A stretch of DNA of 64,000 nucleotides. Origin: M269 sp964640795. Lineage in GTDB: Bacteria > Pseudomonadota > Gammaproteobacteria > Enterobacterales > Alteromonadaceae. The translations under genes and the position numbers were made by a program. The stretch lies in the NCBI GenBank assembly GCA_964640795.1, contig CAZXIN010000023.1, positions 19,057 through 83,056 on the forward strand. Reading direction: 5' to 3'. Positions 1-8,485 of the stretch are shown piece after piece; the stretch's first letter is position 1; every line of letters starts with the position of its first letter. The notes under the pieces are model-generated. The model ran no database searches. It was not told the DNA's origin and saw only the letters and a list, made by a program, of their open reading frames with translations.

Positions 1-9
1 TAAGTCTAT

Positions 10-627
10 TTAAACCGGATTCAAGGTATATCTAACAACACCAACGATAGAAAGTTTCTCAAAAGCACTCTTAGTGTAAGTGGATGAGCTGAAATGAGCA
101 TTGTCACAACTCAACACGTATTGTTTGTCGTTGGTAAATTGAACCCTTCTCAGCATTAAGCTTTGCTCAATGCTTAACAGTAAAATGCTACCATCTTTTA
201 TCTGACTGTTATCTTTGTATGTTTCATAAGTGACAACTGCGTCCTTAACGATTGTCGGAGTCATCGAATCATTCTCAACACGATAATGCAGTGTGCTCCC
301 TTCTTTTGAATAACTTGCATTTTGTTCGCCAATAGACAATGCGGGTTGTCCTGTCATCAATGTACTAAGCGTATGTGAATGTTCTGTATTTGCCAGAGGC
401 CCCACCGACAACAGTAAACTCACTAAAGGAACAAAACTTGATCCCGTCTCTATCGACAAAGCTGCGATATATTCAACAGGAGGTAGCCGCCCATCCTTTT
501 CATAGCTTTTAATCGTGTTGACGTGATATCCCCATTTTTTAGAAAATGTTGGCCTTGATATACCGTTTTCACGACGAATGTTAAAAATATACTCACCAAA
601 CTCTGAAGACGTCACTGTATGTCCCAA
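10..627 (-). CDS. XRE-type HTH regulator with S24 (LexA/CI-like) C-terminal domain
   Basis: Likely DNA-binding repressor of 205 aa. Residues about 10-60 look like a helix-turn-helix domain (SRPTFSKKWGYHVNTIKSYE). Residues about 115-200 resemble the peptidase S24 fold: NDSMTPTI places the expected nucleophile at Ser121. The general-base position, usually Lys in a VKRL-like segment, reads LRRV, so Arg160 replaces Lys. Self-cleavage is therefore doubtful; the domain may only dimerise or sense. The start is TTG, with no clear Shine-Dalgarno and an in-frame stop just upstream; an in-frame GTG four codons inside is possible. It diverges from a small plus-strand gene, an immunity-region-like layout, but no other phage genes are visible. 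Confidence 0.75.
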   Translation of the reverse strand: MGHTVTSSEFGEYIFNIRRENGISRPTFSKKWGYHVNTIKSYEKDGRLPPVEYIAALSIETGSSFVPLVSLLLSVGPLANTEHSHTLSTLMTGQPALSIGEQNASYSKEGSTLHYRVENDSMTPTIVKDAVVTYETYKDNSQIKDGSILLLSIEQSLMLRRVQFTNDKQYVLSCDNAHFSSSTYTKSAFEKLSIVGVVRYTLNPV

Positions 628-1109
628 ATTAAATAACTTTGATTATCAAACACATAGAAAAGGGATACAAAAATATCCCGAAAAAGGCTTTACGAGACAT
701 TTTAATGTCTCTTATGATATCCCTATACAAACACTAGGATTAACCAAATAAAGAAGCCTATGCATCATATTTGTTTCTCTCGCATCGACAAGGCATCAAG
801 GCTATCCATATGCAACAGCTCACATCTATCTATGCCGACACCGCAGATAGGTAAGAAGTTTACCCTATGGATAATCAATACAAAACACCTTCTTTCATTT
901 AAACCTATAAGCGCTGGCTCATGAGGGTTATGGCTAAAGCTAGCACAACGCATATTCTATACGCAAACGGGTTATCAACCTACTGCCTATGGATTCATAG
1001 TTCGTCTTTGTGGGCATGTAGACGACAAAACACAATGGTATCTCTCTATTAAGCTCGTGTTATTTGAGCAATATTGAACGATCGTAACTAAAGGACAAAG
1101 ACACAGGCA
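628..1109. other. Gene-poor intergenic stretch between the regulator and a small divergent gene
   Basis: Apart from the palindromes at 662-723, this 480-bp stretch holds only short overlapping open frames on both strands: about 54 codons at 760-924 and 40 codons at 930-1052 on plus, and 62 codons at 765-953 on minus. None has convincing protein-like composition or a good ribosome-binding site. I see no RNA gene or terminator. Confidence 0.4.
662..723. promoter_or_regulatory. Nested palindromes upstream of the S24-type regulator
   Basis: Three elements lie within 62 bp. GGGATA and TATCCC face each other at 662-679. A perfect 8+2+8 palindrome, GAGACATT-TT-AATGTCTC, lies at 694-711. A second TATCCC copy lies at 718-723. 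They start about 35 bp before the regulator's start codon, on the side facing the divergent gene. Operator function for the neighbouring repressor is an inference from position and symmetry. Confidence 0.45.
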
Positions 1110-1352
1110 ATGACTGACCGTAACCCTCTCATAGAAAAAAACCCCGAAGATACGCTGCTTAATTTGCATACTGTTTTAACACTTGTGCATGACTTGCACA
1201 GCCACGATCAATTTATTGAAATACAAAGCCAAAAGAATATGAATATTGCAATATCTCTTATTCTCAAATGCACAAATGACGCTCTAGAATATGAAATGAA
1301 TCGAATTGAACTGAGACAAAACAACGTCAAATCGTATCAATTTGAAGCCTAA
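1110..1352 (+). CDS. Small hypothetical protein (80 aa), possibly DUF3077-like
   Basis: An 80-residue, mostly helical and probably cytosolic protein. The pattern EDTLLNLHTVLTLVHDLHSH followed by a second helix ending in ALEYEMNRIE recalls small DUF3077-type proteins often found beside phage-like repressors, but I cannot confirm the family by eye. It is divergent from the S24-type regulator and convergent with yfcL. The ATG is preceded by a short AGG (CAGGCAATG), a weak ribosome site. The longer minus-strand frame overlapping its 5' end has poor composition. Confidence 0.5.
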   Translation: MTDRNPLIEKNPEDTLLNLHTVLTLVHDLHSHDQFIEIQSQKNMNIAISLILKCTNDALEYEMNRIELRQNNVKSYQFEA

Positions 1353-1411
1353 TGCCTTGTCAATTAGCTGACGGTGTATTAAGGAAGCTCGGACAATGGC
1401 ATTAAGGCAGG

Positions 1412-1699
1412 CTAGCTTTCGAAATAGCTCGACAGTATCTGCCACAACTGCATTGTTTTTTCTTGCTCATCAGCGGTTAAATTATCGCTGATGAACGCTG
1501 TATTTAAACTATTGATAAGCTGGTGATTCAAGTTATCAAAAACATAGTCTTGATGAATAAACGCTTGCCCTACAATAAGGTCAAAGTGCCCAGCTAAATA
1601 GCTCGATATAAATAAGTCTTCGTCGGTGCCATATTCTACGACTGAATCAAACCGCTCTTGACATTGCTCAACAGCTTTTTCAAAACCTTCTAATGTCAC
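1412..1699 (-). CDS. yfcL: YfcL family protein
   Basis: A small acidic 95-aa protein of unknown biochemical role, matching the E. coli YfcL family in length and in the pattern DEDLFISSYLAGHFDL, which corresponds to DDELFASGYLRGHLTL in YfcL. It starts with GTG two bases after the stop of the ATP-NAD kinase family gene, so the two are probably translationally coupled. It is the last gene of the epmC / NAD-kinase-like / yfcL operon, an arrangement common in gammaproteobacteria near aroC. Confidence 0.8.
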   Translation of the reverse strand: MTLEGFEKAVEQCQERFDSVVEYGTDEDLFISSYLAGHFDLIVGQAFIHQDYVFDNLNHQLINSLNTAFISDNLTADEQEKTMQLWQILSSYFES

Positions 1700-1701
1700 G
1701 C

Positions 1702-2892
1702 TTATTTCACCTCATCATCTTCGGTGCCAGGTGATGCAACAGGATATAGTACTTCGTCCCTGTATCCTGTTATAACGGGTAAAAAGCCGGCTAACGACTT
1801 ATCCAGTGTAATGTCTCCGGTATCCACAATCAGCGGACGGCCGTTTAAACGTTGCAACTTAGTTTTACTGGCTATGATCATGATATTTTGTATACCAATA
1901 TGACGAATAACGTCGGGTGACAATTGTTGATTCCCACGGCCAAAGATATGCCCTTGCCCACCAATGAGTGTGATAACCAACTTACACACTTGGGTACTCT
2001 TTTCATTTAAATAAGTGCTGAGTTGATCAGCTGTCACGTCGGTTGCCAGTAGTTGCTGCTCACAAATTAAATCGACACCTAATAGTGTATTGGGTAGCCC
2101 CAACTCCTGCATGACAAAATCAACCGTTGAGCCAGAGCCCATAACATAAACTTCGTCGTCCATTTCATCTATCAAATAGTCTGCTATTTCTTGTAATACG
2201 CCTTCTTCTGTTTCTTTGCCTCCTTGCTTCACTGCTTGAATATATTGCAATTCACTCGGCACACGCATCTGCCCATATTGTTTTGCCTTAACGACGCCTT
2301 GTCGAAACAAGCTTTCATCAATATCCATCACATCAGCATCTCCAACATTAACCAGCTCGCCTTTGGCTAGCATTAAAGCCACCCTACCAGCAGCTTTGGG
2401 TGTAACAGCAAAAACACCTGAGTGGATCTTACATCCTGCTGGGATCCCTAAGACGGGAATAGGTAAAGTGCCGTCACTGTTGGAGTTTGACAACGATTCT
2501 TCAACCTGTTGACAAATGTTACGTGCCGTTCCATCACCGCCAGCAAACAAGATCAAATCAACCTTTTGCTTTATTAAATGTGCAACACACGCTTGCGTAT
2601 CTTCGGCTTCGGTTTGCTCTTGCTCGGCTGAATATACAACCTCGGTTTGAAAGCCTAATCCTTTAGACAAAGTTTCTCCCATTTCACCGCTAGCAGTATA
2701 AACAAGACACTGTTCCTTAATAGGTAATAACAGCTCTAACGCCAGCCTAGTTTTATGTTGCGCTTTTTTGATAGCACCTTGAGCTAAAGCCTTTGCTCTA
2801 ATGTCAGCACCGTCACTGCCTTTTAGTGCAAGTGCCCCGCCAATACCAGCGTAGGGATTGATAACTACACCTAAACGAAACTGTCGCTGCAC
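1702..2892 (-). CDS. ATP-NAD kinase family protein
   Basis: A 396-aa protein of the diacylglycerol-kinase/NAD-kinase superfamily (COG3199-type). The N-terminal GVVINPYAGIGGALALKGSD and the segment LILFAGGDGTARNICQQV contain the phosphate-binding GGDGT motif, here at about residue 118. True NAD kinases (NadK) are about 290 aa; this longer class has an extra C-terminal half and an unproven substrate. It starts with GTG behind a strong GAGGAG ribosome site five bases away, and overlaps the end of epmC by 22 bp, so the genes are coupled. The physiological substrate is unknown. Confidence 0.8.
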   Translation of the reverse strand: MQRQFRLGVVINPYAGIGGALALKGSDGADIRAKALAQGAIKKAQHKTRLALELLLPIKEQCLVYTASGEMGETLSKGLGFQTEVVYSAEQEQTEAEDTQACVAHLIKQKVDLILFAGGDGTARNICQQVEESLSNSNSDGTLPIPVLGIPAGCKIHSGVFAVTPKAAGRVALMLAKGELVNVGDADVMDIDESLFRQGVVKAKQYGQMRVPSELQYIQAVKQGGKETEEGVLQEIADYLIDEMDDEVYVMGSGSTVDFVMQELGLPNTLLGVDLICEQQLLATDVTADQLSTYLNEKSTQVCKLVITLIGGQGHIFGRGNQQLSPDVIRHIGIQNIMIIASKTKLQRLNGRPLIVDTGDITLDKSLAGFLPVITGYRDEVLYPVASPGTEDDEVK

Positions 2893-3425
2893 ATTAACTC
2901 CTCAACCTGCTTTCTAACTATGGGTTGTTGATAAAATTGACAAAGCGCATCGATAAACAATTGTGCTCTTCGCGGAAAACCATTAGCACAATAAGCTTTC
3001 AGCTGTTCAAACACCTTACTTTTAAAACTCGTTCTATCAGTTTCAACACCAGATAAGTTATCAACACTCACATCAAACGGTTTACCACAAGCCAGACTAA
3101 ATGCCCATTCAATAGCTTGCGGCTTTACTTCAACCTGTTCAAATGCTTTTTGTTGATGCTCGTCTCGTCCATCAGGTGCATACCAATAACCATAATCCAC
3201 ACGTGTTCTTCGATCTTTTCCTGCAATACACCAATGGGCAATCTCATGAAGGGCGCTAGAAAAAAAGCCATGCGCAAAAACAATTCGATTAAACGGCGCA
3301 ACGTCATTTGCAGGCAAATAAATAGGTTCGTCATCCCCTTTAATCAAGCGCGTATTTTCGACTTCGATGAAAAGCCTATCGAACAACTCAATGAGATCTT
3401 GATAAAGTAAAGAATCTCGCGCCAT
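2871..3425 (-). CDS. epmC: Elongation factor P hydroxylase EpmC
   Basis: A 184-aa protein closely matching E. coli EpmC (YfcM), which hydroxylates the beta-lysylated lysine of translation factor EF-P. The diagnostic block HGFFSSALHEIAHWCIAG carries the HExxH metal-binding residues, followed by DYGYWYAPDGRDEHQQKAFE and a VEVKPQAIEW segment, all typical. It begins with ATG five bases after AGG. It heads the three-gene operon with the NAD-kinase-like gene and yfcL. EpmA and EpmB, which lysylate EF-P first, are not in this window. Confidence 0.92.
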   Translation of the reverse strand: MARDSLLYQDLIELFDRLFIEVENTRLIKGDDEPIYLPANDVAPFNRIVFAHGFFSSALHEIAHWCIAGKDRRTRVDYGYWYAPDGRDEHQQKAFEQVEVKPQAIEWAFSLACGKPFDVSVDNLSGVETDRTSFKSKVFEQLKAYCANGFPRRAQLFIDALCQFYQQPIVRKQVEELMCSDSFV

Positions 3426-3495
3426 TTATACCTACTCATTGAAGGAGTTAACAAGGGCGCATATTCTACGTAGATATACGCCTTGTGCAAACCTG

Positions 3496-4857
3496 TTAGT
3501 TAAGTACGTTCACTCGAAAGCCACTGGCTTGGGTTTCGTCTTCTTCAACCGTAATCAAGTAATTCGTGTCTTCATTAATGCCGACAAAGTCAGAGATAAA
3601 CAGTAGCTCTTGGTTGTTATTTTCATCTTCCTCTATCAGTATCAATTGATAGAAGTCTGATGGCAAAGTATCGTCTCGTACAGCAGTAAAATCCAAGTTC
3701 GAGGTACTAAATTCTGCAGTCTCGAGTGTTTCTTCAGCTCGAACAAAGTAAAGGATCAAGTCATCGACATCAGGTACCAAGTTAACAATGTTCAAGTCAT
3801 GCGAAAATGCTTGTGGCAAGCTACTAACTTCAAAGTTTAGGGTTCTCACTTGTTCAAGTTCATTTTGATAAACCACAAGCGTTCTTGCCTGATCCTGATT
3901 CAACGTGAGTAGGCCATTCTCGAACAGGACGTCCTGATCGCTTTCTTGCAAAATATTGACCTGATAATCACCGAATGGCAATGTCGAAAAGTCAGTGAGT
4001 TGAGACGAAGGTACCTGCACTTGAGCGATCTGCCCCTCATTGCTACGAATATTTGTAAGGATATCCGACTCCCTATCTAAACTGTTGTAAACACGAAACT
4101 GTGCACTGGCCAACAAATTATTAAAGCTCTGAACAGATGTTGAGTTAACGACAAGGTCCACCGCTAATCCAGTTTCGCCAGGACCAGTTGTAGGTCGAAT
4201 AACCATGATATAGTCTATGAGTAAATTGAAGTTAATATTGTCACTTTCATAAAGTAGGTCGGTAGAACCTGTTTCTGTTATGAATACTTTATACTCCTGC
4301 GTATCCCAAATAAGCGGATCATCAGCGGCATCAAAAAAAGGCAATTCTTCAACACTATTGAACGCAATATCTGTGATTAAGTTTGCTTCTGAAAACGGTG
4401 CGCCAACAGAACCAATATAAAGATCATAAGTTTCATCAGGAACGGCCGAGAAAGATCTTAATGTGAACCCCTCTTCGAGAACACTGCGATCAAACTCAAT
4501 ATTCGTAATAGTAGGGGCATTGAAATCCCCAGACATCACAACAAGTGTCTTTGTCCCATCAAATAAACGCCTGCTCTCAGTTGAAATCTCTTGATCTTGC
4601 CCACTCTCGTCAGTCCATACCAAAGAGAGGTCATATGTATCTTCTTCGATATTCACTAAGGTCGTTGCATCACCAAATACACTCGATCCAATCGACGCAT
4701 CATCAACCAGCAACCGAGTTGATGCACTATTGGTTGAGGCATTAAAAAACTGCAATGAACTTAAGGGAAAGACTTCTTCACTATCGTCCGAGTCACTGCC
4801 ACATGCTGTGAGCAACATGAAAGTACTAGTTAAAGTTAGTAAGCGAGCTATTTTCAT
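3496..4857 (-). CDS. DUF4397-type lipoprotein
   Basis: A 453-aa secreted lipoprotein. A signal peptide ends in the lipobox LTAC (Cys19), followed by an acidic GSDSDDSEE linker, so it is probably on the outer membrane or periplasmic side. The segment FFNASTNSASTRLLVDD followed by a short beta-rich stretch is characteristic of DUF4397 repeats, and similar weak repeats recur (SAQFRVYNSLDRESD, HDLNIVNLVPDVDDL). No catalytic motif is visible. The protein is very acidic, as in marine surface proteins. The ATG has AGGA six bases upstream. Three phased GTAAAG copies lie upstream. Function is unknown. Confidence 0.75.
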   Translation of the reverse strand: MKIARLLTLTSTFMLLTACGSDSDDSEEVFPLSSLQFFNASTNSASTRLLVDDASIGSSVFGDATTLVNIEEDTYDLSLVWTDESGQDQEISTESRRLFDGTKTLVVMSGDFNAPTITNIEFDRSVLEEGFTLRSFSAVPDETYDLYIGSVGAPFSEANLITDIAFNSVEELPFFDAADDPLIWDTQEYKVFITETGSTDLLYESDNINFNLLIDYIMVIRPTTGPGETGLAVDLVVNSTSVQSFNNLLASAQFRVYNSLDRESDILTNIRSNEGQIAQVQVPSSQLTDFSTLPFGDYQVNILQESDQDVLFENGLLTLNQDQARTLVVYQNELEQVRTLNFEVSSLPQAFSHDLNIVNLVPDVDDLILYFVRAEETLETAEFSTSNLDFTAVRDDTLPSDFYQLILIEEDENNNQELLFISDFVGINEDTNYLITVEEDETQASGFRVNVLN

Positions 4858-5194
4858 AATGGTTCCTATTCAATGAAAACTGCTCTGATAGGTCTGCTGA
4901 TTAATTAGTTCATGCGCTTACACAACCTTTACATTGGCCTCTAAAACTTTACTTAACTTTACATTTAAATTGGGAACTCTTGGGGTTAGCCTCAGCAAAA
5001 CAAGTGAGACAACACACATCGGATACAGATGAAAGATGCTAAGAATATGGCTAACGTATTTTGAAAAGGGAGTGGCTTGAAACTTTCAGAGATAACCCGA
5101 AAAGTGCGATGACATAAATCATAGCAAGACAAGTTAGAGGTAAATGTTTTTCATCCACCTCTAATTGTTGAAATATTAGAAGCTCTAATGCGGA
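4858..5194. other. Intergenic region upstream of the DUF4397 lipoprotein
   Basis: This 337-bp gap separates two minus-strand genes. It holds phased GTAAAG repeats (4927-4962) and, just beyond the end of the upstream response-regulator gene, an 8-bp inverted repeat (TTAGAGGT at 5134-5141, ACCTCTAA at 5157-5164) with a long loop and no T-tract, at best a weak terminator. No open frame or RNA gene is evident. Confidence 0.4.
4927..4962 (-). promoter_or_regulatory. Three phased GTAAAG direct repeats upstream of the lipoprotein gene
   Basis: On the minus strand GTAAAG occurs three times (complement CTTTAC at 4927-4932, 4947-4952, 4957-4962). The offsets are 10 and 20 bp, one and two DNA turns, so all copies face the same side of the helix. 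They sit 70-105 bp before the lipoprotein start codon. This spacing is typical of direct-repeat operators of OmpR/PhoB-class regulators; the binding protein is unknown. Confidence 0.35.
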
Positions 5195-6862
5195 TTAGTC
5201 AGCAACTCGAACATGATAAGTCGCGTCAACATTCTCACTGTCATTCAAGTCATTAACATGTTGTATAAATCGTTCATGCTGTGAACTGCTCAAGCCACTG
5301 CTATTCAATATATCAACACATTGCTGAACAACCTCTTTTTGAGCGCTATTCAAGACTTCTTTTTCGATCAACTTAACCACAACTTTAAGGATGCTCATAC
5401 AGACTTTGGCATCCTTAGGTGACAACTTTAATGCTTGTTCTAATGAGTTAAATGCTGGCTTAAAGCGCCTGTTTTTATAGTGAGCTGCAGCCATTTCACT
5501 TAATTCTGATGATGTATAGTGAATGCTAGTACGCTCATCTTCTTCTTGATTCAGGTATTCACTGACCACCTTCCCTGTGAAGGAATCATCGCTAATTTGT
5601 TTTTTAACTTTTTTAAGTAAAGCTAACGATTCTTCCCAAAAACCTAGGTCATGAAATGCTTTTATCTTATCCAGATTATCTTCAAGCGTCCCATCAGGTG
5701 GTTTACATAGGTGATCTTTGAGCTTTTTCTCTGCCTCTTTTTTATCTTGACGGATAGTTAGCATTCTCACTTCGATAATATCTAACTGTTCCTTCAGTTC
5801 ATCTGTAATACCGTAGTCTGTTTGTATTTCGCTTATCCGGCGTTCCACTCTTTTTAGTGTGAGAGCAGCCTCTGCTTTAGACTGGGTTGAAGCCAGATCA
5901 ATACCTGCGCGTATAACATTGAGTGAGAGTTCAGGTGAGTCATGAATAGAGTTTTTGGCATACTTCGCCATATTCAGTGTTGCTAAGTATTGTCCTTTAC
6001 GATCATGGTTCAGCCTTGCTAAAGCCCATGACTTCTTATTTCGATCAATATTACGCGGGGCTAGCGCTGTCGCTTTTTGGATAATGTCATAACCTAGTTC
6101 GTACTCTTCGTTTTCGATGTAATACTGCGCTAATAAGTCATAGGTCAAAAAGCGTGTATCGTCTCTTTCCAGCAGTTTCTCTGTTAACTCTAAACCTTCC
6201 GCGATCTTGTTTTGCTTTAATAAAGTTCGCGCAATACCCACAGACACCCAAGCATACTTATACTTTGCAGCTAAGTTGCGATAAAACTTTTCCGCATCTT
6301 CAAATGCAAACAAATAACATAAGCACTCACCTATAATACGGTGTGCATAGGGATGATACTGACTCAACGATTCATCTTTAAGCTGCCGCTCAGCGTGATA
6401 AATAGCCTTAGAGTACTCTTCTTGATCTATACAATATTGCAGCTTATGTAAGCGACGGTTTATTTGCAAAACGTGCTTGAGTCTTTGTTCAACTTTGCGT
6501 GTATCAAGCGGTTTCACCCAGAAATCATCGGGTTGTAATTCAACTACGCAATTCACTAATCCTGTGTCGGTTTCAGCGCTCAGAAAAATAACGGACGTAG
6601 ACTTGGTCACATATCCTTTAAATTTCATTTCCTCAAGTAGATTGAACCCATCTTTATCGCTTTTGACATCAAATGAAATGATGATGATGTCAAAGGTAGT
6701 TTTTTCGCATAAACGTAAGGCGAAGAAGGCGTTTTCCGCACTTTTTACCTTTGTGATGTTATGTTCATCCAGCGCACGCTTTATGGTCTCATGCACCAAT
6801 ACTTGCCCGTCAATAATAAGCACATTTAAGCTTTGATTGTCTTTATAAGCTGGAATATCCAT
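5195..6862 (-). CDS. Receiver-domain/TPR protein with degenerate phospho-acceptor site
   Basis: A 555-aa cytoplasmic protein. Residues about 12-130 form a CheY-like receiver; residues about 150-520 are helical repeats of TPR type (YHPYAHRIIGECLCYLFAFE, TYDLLAQYYIENEEYELGYD, AHYKNRRFKPAFNSLEQALK). Aligned to TPR-bearing receivers with a CDYN core, the phospho-acceptor Asp falls on Ser63 (FDIIIISFDVKSDKDG), and the acidic pair is reduced to Asp18-Gly19. Lys117 (FWVKPL) is kept. Asp65 is near but two residues off register. It probably works as a phosphorylation-independent scaffold. It lies downstream of a soluble chemoreceptor gene on the same strand. No output domain is visible. Confidence 0.8.
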   Translation of the reverse strand: MDIPAYKDNQSLNVLIIDGQVLVHETIKRALDEHNITKVKSAENAFFALRLCEKTTFDIIIISFDVKSDKDGFNLLEEMKFKGYVTKSTSVIFLSAETDTGLVNCVVELQPDDFWVKPLDTRKVEQRLKHVLQINRRLHKLQYCIDQEEYSKAIYHAERQLKDESLSQYHPYAHRIIGECLCYLFAFEDAEKFYRNLAAKYKYAWVSVGIARTLLKQNKIAEGLELTEKLLERDDTRFLTYDLLAQYYIENEEYELGYDIIQKATALAPRNIDRNKKSWALARLNHDRKGQYLATLNMAKYAKNSIHDSPELSLNVIRAGIDLASTQSKAEAALTLKRVERRISEIQTDYGITDELKEQLDIIEVRMLTIRQDKKEAEKKLKDHLCKPPDGTLEDNLDKIKAFHDLGFWEESLALLKKVKKQISDDSFTGKVVSEYLNQEEDERTSIHYTSSELSEMAAAHYKNRRFKPAFNSLEQALKLSPKDAKVCMSILKVVVKLIEKEVLNSAQKEVVQQCVDILNSSGLSSSQHERFIQHVNDLNDSENVDATYHVRVAD

Positions 6863-7052
6863 TATTATTTAATGTTTGTACCTTGCGTCATCTGCACTCA
6901 CTCCAAAGAGCCGGCTTGTATGTTAAACACCTTTTACATTCTTGCTTATTATGATTTTTATGCCAACAAAATAATGCTCGTTGGCTGAAATACATAAAGT
7001 AGTGCGGCTTGAATGACACTAGGGCTGTTGTTCTTTAATGTATAAATTTCGT

Positions 7053-8315
7053 TCAGTCTACAATCCTGCTGACAAAAGCATCTACTTTCTGATTGAGAAC
7101 GTCAAACTCATCTAACAATCGCTGATAAGAGTCTTGAAAGTCACCTGTCTTTTGCTTTTGCACCGTAATAGCAGACTCAATGTTGGAGGCTGATTGATTA
7201 ACCTCAGTGAGAGACAAACCAAAAGAGTGAATTGTTCTCTCTATACTTTCTGACACTTTATTGATCATGTCTGTCATTTCATGAACAGTGTGGGTTGAAT
7301 TTGAAGTTTCCGCAGATAATGCTTTCACTTCGTCAGCCACCACAGCAAAACCACGGCCGACTTCACCGGCTCTAGCGGCTTCAATAGCAGCATTCAATGC
7401 CAATAAATTCGTATTACTCGCAATATTAGAAATCGATGTTGCGACTTCTTCGATATTACTTGTTGTTGATTTTAATGACTCTGAGTTCTCTGTAATCGAG
7501 CCCAACTGTTCAACCGATTGATTAATGTGTTCTTGACTCGTATTACATTGAGTTTCAATGTCAGAAGTCGATGACTGAAGTTCTTTGGATGAATCAGCTA
7601 TATCCCCCAAAGCCCCCTTGATATTCGTCAACGCTCCCTTAACATCGTGATTGAAAAGCTCGGCTAACTTTTCACGATTACTAATATTGTCAAAATAGTT
7701 AAAAGCAAAGTTAACCTGTTTACCAATGAACGTTGTCATTTTCAGAGTCATCTCATCGATGTCTGTTGCCTTATAACTAAAAAATTCAAATCCTATACGG
7801 ACAGTTGAACCATCATTGCCAATAACAGGGAAAGCAAAACACCCCTTAATGCCTGTTTGCCGAGCAACACCTGCTCGCAAGAATGTTTCAGACTGAGTGA
7901 CATCTGTTATTGTTACGGGCTGTTTTGACGACATCACCTTGCCGATGAGCCCTTTACCAAAAACAAATACGAGCTCTTTTGACGCTTGTTTAAATACATC
8001 AATTTGCGAAGGCTCAACTTCTGGGGCGACATACCATATGTTAGTTGCTTTGGCGATAGCCGGGCTAACACTATAGTCGGCAATATAGGCATGACCTATA
8101 GGCCATTGGGTATATTCACAAATATATTTCAACGCTTGTTGAATACACTCATTGATATTATTTGAGTTAGACGCAATTTCCCCAACTTCACTCAAAAAGT
8201 TAATTAAGGATAATGTGTTCTGTGAGGATTCATTCTGTGCCTTTTTGTGAGCCTCTTGTAGCGCTTTTTCTATGGCTTCTTTATTTTTATTATTGGTCGA
8301 TGAAAACCCAAACAT
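7053..8315 (-). CDS. Soluble GAF-domain methyl-accepting chemotaxis protein
   Basis: A 420-aa chemoreceptor without transmembrane segments, so it should sense from the cytoplasm. Residues about 50-210 are GAF-like (WPIGHAYIADYS, GLIGKVMSSKQPVTITDV, RQTGIKGCFAFPVIGNDGS). Residues about 220-400 form a short signalling hairpin with the conserved tip SNTNLLALNAAIEAARAGE then GRGFAVVADEVKALSAETSN (about 300-338), which contacts CheA/CheW. The methylation helices are short. It has a strong ribosome site (AGGAGG, six bases from ATG). The ligand is unknown. The next gene on the strand is the receiver/TPR protein, suggesting a shared pathway; a GCCAAC/GTTGGC hairpin at 6962-6985 between them is a weak terminator candidate. 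Confidence 0.88.
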   Translation of the reverse strand: MFGFSSTNNKNKEAIEKALQEAHKKAQNESSQNTLSLINFLSEVGEIASNSNNINECIQQALKYICEYTQWPIGHAYIADYSVSPAIAKATNIWYVAPEVEPSQIDVFKQASKELVFVFGKGLIGKVMSSKQPVTITDVTQSETFLRAGVARQTGIKGCFAFPVIGNDGSTVRIGFEFFSYKATDIDEMTLKMTTFIGKQVNFAFNYFDNISNREKLAELFNHDVKGALTNIKGALGDIADSSKELQSSTSDIETQCNTSQEHINQSVEQLGSITENSESLKSTTSNIEEVATSISNIASNTNLLALNAAIEAARAGEVGRGFAVVADEVKALSAETSNSTHTVHEMTDMINKVSESIERTIHSFGLSLTEVNQSASNIESAITVQKQKTGDFQDSYQRLLDEFDVLNQKVDAFVSRIVD

Positions 8316-8485
8316 TTAGAACCTCCTATGTCTTTGGACAAGGAAGCTAACACTTGTATTTTCACATCGCAAGTTTCATATAATTAATCCAACAAAACTG
8401 CCCGTAATCATTCGACTAATGCTGTCAAAAAGCTCATCATATCGTCATAAATAATTGCATTACCTCTGAGGACTAATGATCTAAC

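Noticed and set aside
760..1052. Two short plus-strand frames (about 54 and 40 codons) and a 62-codon minus-strand frame beside the S24-type regulator
   Set aside because: Weak or no ribosome sites and unconvincing composition; the frames overlap one another on both strands.
1..1411. Complete prophage or genomic island at the left edge
   Set aside because: Only a repressor-like gene and one small gene are visible; no integrase, attachment repeats or structural genes.
3117..3410. 97-codon plus-strand frame across epmC
   Set aside because: It is antisense to a confidently identified gene, epmC, and has composition of a shadow frame.
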